From: JAGNLM01 sp964439835
Lineage (GTDB): Bacteria; Pseudomonadota; Gammaproteobacteria; JAABTG01
DNA: 8,571 nt
NCBI GenBank assembly: GCA_964439835.1
Contig: CAYTPQ010000105.1
Span: 1 to 8,571, forward strand
Direction: 5' to 3'
Shown: piece after piece, positions 5,546 to 8,571 of the stretch
How the letters are laid out: each line of letters starts with the position of its first letter
Numbering within the stretch: the first letter of the stretch is position 1
Made by a program: the position numbers and the translations under genes
The notes under the pieces: generated by a model
Databases searched by the model: none
Told to the model about the DNA's origin: nothing
The model's input: only the letters and a program-made list of their open reading frames with translations

Positions 5546-5600
5546 CCGCCCTGAGGTGATGCGGATGATGGCAGGGCGACCGATCGGAGAGGACCGCCGC

Positions 5601-6713
5601 ATGAGCAACCTCGACACCCTCGCCGAGCTGTTCACCACGGGCGGCATCGAGCTGCGCCGCGGGCCGCTGTTCGACGAGACCCCGCCCACGCTGCCCCCGC
5701 ACGTGCCGCTGCGGGACCGGGTGGAGGGCATGCTCCTCGGGCTCGCCATCGGCGATGCGCTCGGCAACACCAGCGAGGGGCTGCTCCCCGGCGAGCGGCG
5801 GGCGCGCTACGGCGAGGTCCGCGACTACCTCCCGAGCCGCTACGCCGAGGGCCGGCGGGTGGGGCTTCCCTCCGACGACACCCAGCTCGCCTTCTGGACC
5901 CTGGCGCAGCTCCTGGAGGACGGCGAGCTGGTGCCCGAGCACCTGGCGCGGCGCTTCGCCGCCGAGCGCATCTTCGGGATCGGCGCCACGGTGCGGGGCT
6001 TTCTCGGGAACCTGAACGCCGGAGTCCCCTGGCACCGGGCAGGGCCGCACTCGGCCGGCAACGGCGCGCTGATGCGCATCGCCCCGGTCCTGCTGCCGCA
6101 CCTCTCGGACCCCTCCCCGGCGCTCTGGGCCGACACCGCGCTCGCCGCCATGCTGACCCACAACGACTCGGCCTCGACCGCCGCCTGCCTCGCCTTCGTG
6201 CGCCTGCTCTGGGAGCTCCTCGGCAGGGACACGCCACCCGCGCCCGAGTGGTGGCTCGACCGTTACCTCGAGACCGCCCGGGAGCTGGAGCTGGACCAGC
6301 CCTACACGCCCCGGGGCGGCGCGTACCCGGACTTCCGCGGCCCGCTCTGGCGCTACGTCGAGGCGGTCGTGCCGCCGGCCTGGGCCGAGGGGCTGGACGT
6401 GCTCGCAGCCGGCCGCCGCTGGTACTCGGGGGCCTACCTCCTGGAGACGGTGCCGAGCGTCCTCTACCTCCTGATGCGCCACGGCGAGGACCCCGAGGCC
6501 GCCATCGTGCGGGCGGTCAACGACAGCAAGGACAACGACAGCGTCGCCGCCATCGTCGCTGCGGCGGTGGGGGCCCTGCACGGGCGCAGCCGCCTGCCCG
6601 GGCGCTGGGTCGAGAACCTCCTCGGGCGCACGAAGAGTCACGACGACGGGGGGGTGTTCACGCTGGTGGACGCGGCGTGTGAGCGCTGGGTCACGCCGCA
6701 GCGGGCCCGGTGA
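5601..6713 (+). CDS. ADP-ribosylglycohydrolase (ARH/DraG family)
   Basis: This enzyme family removes ADP-ribose from proteins or nucleic acids, or cleaves related ADP-ribosyl compounds, using two Mg2+ ions in an all-helical fold. The 370-residue product begins at ATG 5601, with GGAGAGGA ending 7 nt upstream; open frame further upstream lacks family character. Family marks in order: RVEGMLLGLAIGDALGNTSEG at 40-60; LPSDDTQLAFWTL at 89-101, the metal-binding (S/T)DDT motif; HSAGNGALMRIAPVLL at 150-165; MLTHNDSASTAAC around 184-196; and AVNDSKDNDSVAAIVAAAVGALHG at about 305-328, which corresponds to the second metal-binding D..D.D/N block. The usual GGDTDT is here SKDNDS, as in one ARH subgroup. 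The roughly 40-residue N-terminal extension precedes the catalytic core and is of unknown role. Metal ligands appear complete, so activity is expected. The substrate is not readable, though the rtcA/ARPP context favours an RNA-repair or conflict role. Confidence 0.93.
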   Translation: MSNLDTLAELFTTGGIELRRGPLFDETPPTLPPHVPLRDRVEGMLLGLAIGDALGNTSEGLLPGERRARYGEVRDYLPSRYAEGRRVGLPSDDTQLAFWTLAQLLEDGELVPEHLARRFAAERIFGIGATVRGFLGNLNAGVPWHRAGPHSAGNGALMRIAPVLLPHLSDPSPALWADTALAAMLTHNDSASTAACLAFVRLLWELLGRDTPPAPEWWLDRYLETARELELDQPYTPRGGAYPDFRGPLWRYVEAVVPPAWAEGLDVLAAGRRWYSGAYLLETVPSVLYLLMRHGEDPEAAIVRAVNDSKDNDSVAAIVAAAVGALHGRSRLPGRWVENLLGRTKSHDDGGVFTLVDAACERWVTPQRAR

Positions 6714-6771
6714 CATGTCATGAACGCGAGGTCTTCCTCGCCGGTGAGACGGGTTCGACATGGCACATGTC
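6711..6771. promoter_or_regulatory. Two ACATGT-type palindromes at the end of the ADP-ribosylglycohydrolase gene
   Basis: TGACATGTCA at 6711-6720 is a perfect 10-bp palindrome that begins at the TGA stop. A related dyad, GACATG-GCA-CATGTC, follows at 6757-6771. Both share GACATG/CATGTC half-sites, so they may be two binding sites for one dimeric protein. No gene that they would obviously control is seen directly downstream on the plus strand. Confidence 0.35.
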
Positions 6772-7086
6772 CAGTGCAGGCGTGGGGGGGCACTACGGGC
6801 ACTGCCTCTCGGAAGGAAACTCGGCGGTGCTGGGGCCGCGCGCCGGGGCCCCGTGACCTCTCGGGGAACGGACGGCAAGCTCTAGAACGACATCACCATC
6901 CGAGATGGAAGGCGGTTGATCCGCGGTTCGATTGCGAAAATGCAGCCCCGCGGACCAGGGGTAACTCTGGGGGTAACTCTGGGGGTAACTCTGGAAAGTC
7001 CGATCGCAGAAAGACGCCCGACTCAAGCCGTTGCGAGGCGGATTCGATAAAACCCGTACCACCAAAACAACAATCCCTTCAATACG
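6714..7086. other. Gene-free, lower-GC mosaic segment
   Basis: I see no supportable gene here. GC content falls visibly from about 6860 onward, with A-rich runs near 7050-7080, unlike the genes on the left. Besides the ACATGT palindromes and the 12-bp tandem repeat, there is a 7-bp inverted repeat, TCCGCGG (6920-6926) with CCGCGGA (6948-6954). The GGTTCGATT inside it looks like a tRNA T-arm but no tRNA can be built around it. The open frames on both strands give low-complexity translations and lack ribosome binding sites. It is probably residue of a former mobile element, bounded on the right by the integrase scar. Confidence 0.5.
6957..6994 (+). repeat. Tandem repeat, three copies of a 12-bp unit
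   Basis: The unit GGGGGTAACTCT recurs with exact 12-bp period: TAACTCT at 6962, 6974 and 6986. The two internal spacers are GGGGG and the first copy is preceded by GGGG. Twelve is a multiple of three, so it translates as repeated NSGG or QSYP, but no credible gene contains it. It could be a slippage repeat, an iteron-like protein binding site, or part of an attachment region. Confidence 0.8.
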
Positions 7087-7305
7087 TTACGCGGCCCTCC
7101 TGACCGCCGCCCCGCCACGCAGCACGACCAGTGCGGGAGTTTTGCGGCAGTTATCGCCGCAAGCCGTTGTTGCCGCTGCGATCAGGTTCCCAAGCTCGGC
7201 CGCCGAGTAGTGGGTGGTGATCCGCCCCGGGCGGTGCCCGAGCAGACCCTGGCGGTCCTCGAAGCTCACCCCCGCCGCGCGCAGCCGGCGCCCGTTTGCG
7301 TCGCC
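7087..7305 (-). pseudogene. C-terminal remnant of a tyrosine recombinase (phage-type integrase)
   Basis: The minus-strand frame that ends at the TAA at 7089-7087 contains GRRLRAAGVSFEDRQGLLGH, then RPGRITTHYSAAELGNLI. This is the typical tail of a tyrosine recombinase, with the LGH histidine and the catalytic tyrosine in THYSAAEL. The preceding box, normally an HDLKHTFGRR-like stretch with the Arg and His of the active site, is replaced by VGDANGRR, and nothing upstream matches an integrase. The catalytic core and N-terminal DNA-binding domains are gone, so it cannot work. A TTGCGGC/GCCGCAA hairpin (7142-7162) lies within the tail. Open frames in other phases over this region are shadows. It marks an old integration or excision event. 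Confidence 0.72.
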
Positions 7306-7430
7306 GACCGTGCCACCCTGCGCACCTCGGCCACGGTCTCTTCGATGAGTGCCTGCAGCTCCTCGAACGGCACGTTCTGGGTCCGATCCTTGAGTCGCCG
7401 GACCATCCGGTCGAGCACCCGCCAGCGCAC
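7266..7430 (-). pseudogene. Possible small antitoxin-like or leftover ORF fused onto the integrase scar
   Basis: From GTG 7430, with AGGAAG a few bases upstream, the minus strand encodes a 54-residue frame. Its first 38 residues, including LDRMVRRLKDRTQNVPFEE and ALIEETVAEVRR, have the charged amphipathic character of small antitoxin or helical-adaptor proteins. After VRRVA the sequence overlaps the integrase remnant in another phase and loses this character, so the original C terminus seems to have been cut off by the recombination that left the scar. I cannot assign a family; it may be a remnant rather than a working gene. Confidence 0.35.
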
Positions 7431-7502
7431 CGTCTTCCTACACGAACCGGGAGAGGTCCCGCCCTTTTCACTCCCTGCCCGCGTCGCGGGCGCACAGAGC
7501 AC

Positions 7503-7696
7503 CCGCCGGTCGCAGCCGACCTAGCCAGTGCCGCTCCTATCATTTTGAGAGGGGTTGATAACTGGTGGATGGGCTGCGCAGCGACTCGGCGTCACGCCTT
7601 CAGCGCGGTGCGCCCCACCGGGCGCCGGGCACTGCCTGGCCTGGCCTCCTCCGAGAGTGCGGCGCCTGATCGGGCGGTCCGTGCCGCTCCGCTGGT
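7503..7696. other. Intergenic stretch with no recognised gene
   Basis: Between the small minus-strand ORF and the AT-rich region before the AbiEi-like gene I see no supportable gene. Open frames in this stretch lack ribosome binding sites and recognisable motifs on both strands. A short AT-richer patch near 7540-7560 contains TTTTGAGAGG and TTGATAACTGG but no clear promoter. Confidence 0.5.
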
Positions 7697-7770
7697 TTTA
7701 TACCGATAGCCTATCGATACCGGCGAGAGAAGGCCTATAGCGTCTAAATATGCTAGATTATCGGTGTAAA
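7697..7770 (+). promoter_or_regulatory. AT-rich promoter/operator with nested inverted repeats before the AbiEi-like gene
   Basis: TTTATACCGATA at 7697-7708 and TATCGGTGTAAA at 7759-7770 are inverted copies that differ at one of 12 positions. Between them lies the dyad CGATAG-C-CTATCG at 7704-7716, overlapping the first copy, and a further TATCGATACC at 7712-7721. The right-hand copy ends on the A of the ATG start codon. AbiEi antitoxins are known to repress their own operons by binding inverted repeats in the promoter, so these are likely operator sites. TATGCT or TAGATT at about 7749-7759 could serve as a -10 element. No Shine-Dalgarno sequence precedes the ATG. Confidence 0.6.
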
Positions 7771-8571
7771 TGAGCCGGCAAACAGACAGCCTCCGCGACA
7801 CCTTCTGGGGCCAGCCGCCAGCGCTCCCCGAGGGCCTCGCGCTGGAGCGGGTGGAGCCGATCGCGGTCTCGGGCCCGGGCCGCGGGGGCAGCTCGGTCTA
7901 CGACGCGGCGGAGCTCCTGACGCCGGCGGGTCGGGTTCCGGTGCTGCTCGGCTACCAGCCACGACTGCTGGCGGGCCAGGTCGAGACGCTGCGCGACCGG
8001 CTGCTGGCCCTCGCCCGCCAGCGGCGGGAGCGGCGGCTCGCCGCGGGGACGAGGGCCGCCGCCGAGAGCCTGCCGGTGATTGTGAGCGACTCGGCCGGGC
8101 CGCGCGCGCTCGCCGCCTGCCGGCGCGCGGGGGTCGGGCTGCTGGACCAGCGCGGCACGGTGATGTTGCAGGGGGCTGGGCTCTTCGTCATGGTCGAGGG
8201 CCGGGGCAAGGTCGAGCGGCCCTGGCGGGGGCGGCTGTTCTCCGGCAAGGCGGGCCGGATCGTGCGCTACTTGCTGACCACGGTCGCCTTCGAGCCGCTC
8301 CCGGAGCCCCGCACGGCGCGCGCCATCGCCGCGGCCTGCGAGCTCTCCTACGTCTACACCCACGGCGTGCTGATCCAGATCGAGCGCTCGGGGTTCCTCG
8401 ACCGGCGCAGCCCCCACGGCGGCTTCCGCCTGCGCGATGCGCTCGGCCTGCTGCAGGCCTGGGTCGGCTCGGGGGAGCGCACCGCGCTCGCGGTGGAAGG
8501 CTTCTACGCGCCGTCGACGACGCGCGAGGCGCTCGTCGGCGCAGCCGGCCACCTCGCCGCCACCACTGGCA
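7770..8571 (+). CDS. AbiEi-like antitoxin / winged-helix regulator, 3'-truncated by the window edge
   Basis: The frame opens at ATG 7770 and is still open at the window end, giving 267 residues. The N-terminal half resembles a nuclease-like fold of the AbiEi group: LTPAGRVPVLLGYQPRLLAG, a long basic helix at about 72-92, then LPVIVSDSAGPRALAACRRAGVGLLDQRGTVMLQGAGLFVMVEG, the VPvI...GvgylD..Gn pattern of the family. RGRLFSGKAGRIVRYLL at 163-179 leads into a winged helix-turn-helix (PRTARAIAAACELSYVYTHGVLIQIERSGFLDRRSPHGGFRLRD, about 190-232). In type IV toxin-antitoxin systems AbiEi represses the operon and counteracts the nucleotidyltransferase AbiEii; a partner, if present, would lie beyond the window. 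The start has no ribosome binding site and may be leaderless. Coding is clear from codon pattern; the family call is likely but made from memory of pattern. Confidence 0.82.
   Translation, partial: MSRQTDSLRDTFWGQPPALPEGLALERVEPIAVSGPGRGGSSVYDAAELLTPAGRVPVLLGYQPRLLAGQVETLRDRLLALARQRRERRLAAGTRAAAESLPVIVSDSAGPRALAACRRAGVGLLDQRGTVMLQGAGLFVMVEGRGKVERPWRGRLFSGKAGRIVRYLLTTVAFEPLPEPRTARAIAAACELSYVYTHGVLIQIERSGFLDRRSPHGGFRLRDALGLLQAWVGSGERTALAVEGFYAPSTTREALVGAAGHLAATTG

Noticed and set aside
5406..6878. Minus-strand 490-codon open frame
   Set aside because: Shadow of the ADP-ribosylglycohydrolase gene, which has clear metal-binding motifs on the plus strand; the antisense translation has none.
6920..6954. 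tRNA or att site around GGTTCGATT with flanking TCCGCGG/CCGCGGA
   Set aside because: No cloverleaf with a 7-bp acceptor, D-arm and anticodon arm can be formed, and no CCA or discriminator arrangement fits.
6720..7103. Plus-strand 127-codon frame with NSGG repeats
   Set aside because: It has no ribosome binding site at its ATG, the translation has low complexity, and the repeat is better seen as a DNA tandem repeat.
7142..7162. TTGCGGC/GCCGCAA hairpin as an integron attC or recombination site
   Set aside because: It lacks the paired RYYYAAC/GTTRRRY core sites and lies inside the integrase tail coding sequence, so no site is claimed.
1..8571. CRISPR array
   Set aside because: No regularly spaced repeats with unique spacers were seen; the only tandem repeat has a 12-bp unit without spacers.

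Overview
The window is very GC-rich bacterial chromosome, with coding third positions almost all G or C. It is most like a GC-rich gammaproteobacterium or related proteobacterium. That guess rests on base composition and on the look of the integrase, WYL and AbiEi-type proteins; no rRNA or other marker gene is present.

Layout, left to right. (1) 1-554: the end of a DUF488 gene (+). (2) 607-1344: a two-gene minus-strand unit, a HIT-family hydrolase followed 3 nt later by a small unknown protein. (3) 1432-6713: one long plus-strand run. It holds RtcA (RNA 3'-phosphate cyclase), an exported or cytosolic all-helical protein of unknown function, a DeoR/YafY-type regulator that has lost its WYL core, a non-coding stretch with four perfect inverted repeats, a short ARPP-1/TPR chimera, and an apparently intact ADP-ribosylglycohydrolase. 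(4) 6714-7500: lower-GC mosaic DNA with a 12-bp tandem repeat and the C-terminal scar of a tyrosine recombinase (-). (5) 7697-8571: an AT-rich promoter/operator region and an AbiEi-like antitoxin/regulator (+) that runs off the window.

The central run looks like a remodelled RNA-repair / ADP-ribose locus. From memory of the literature, RtcA, WYL regulators, ADP-ribosylglycohydrolases and ARPP proteins recur together in bacterial RNA-damage repair and conflict loci, usually with RtcB and sometimes with TROVE/Ro proteins and Y RNAs. Here RtcB is absent from the window. At least three proteins or ORF remnants look as if DNA had been removed without breaking the frame: the WYL core, the tail of the same regulator, and the ARPP-1 body joined to a TPR protein. 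The space between regulator and chimera holds a coding-like remnant and then a dense set of hairpins, the last of which covers the ribosome binding site and start codon of the chimera. This makes 4300-4970 the part of the window most worth a second look. It could be a decayed locus, a deliberately streamlined variant with a structured RNA, or in the worst case an assembly collapse.
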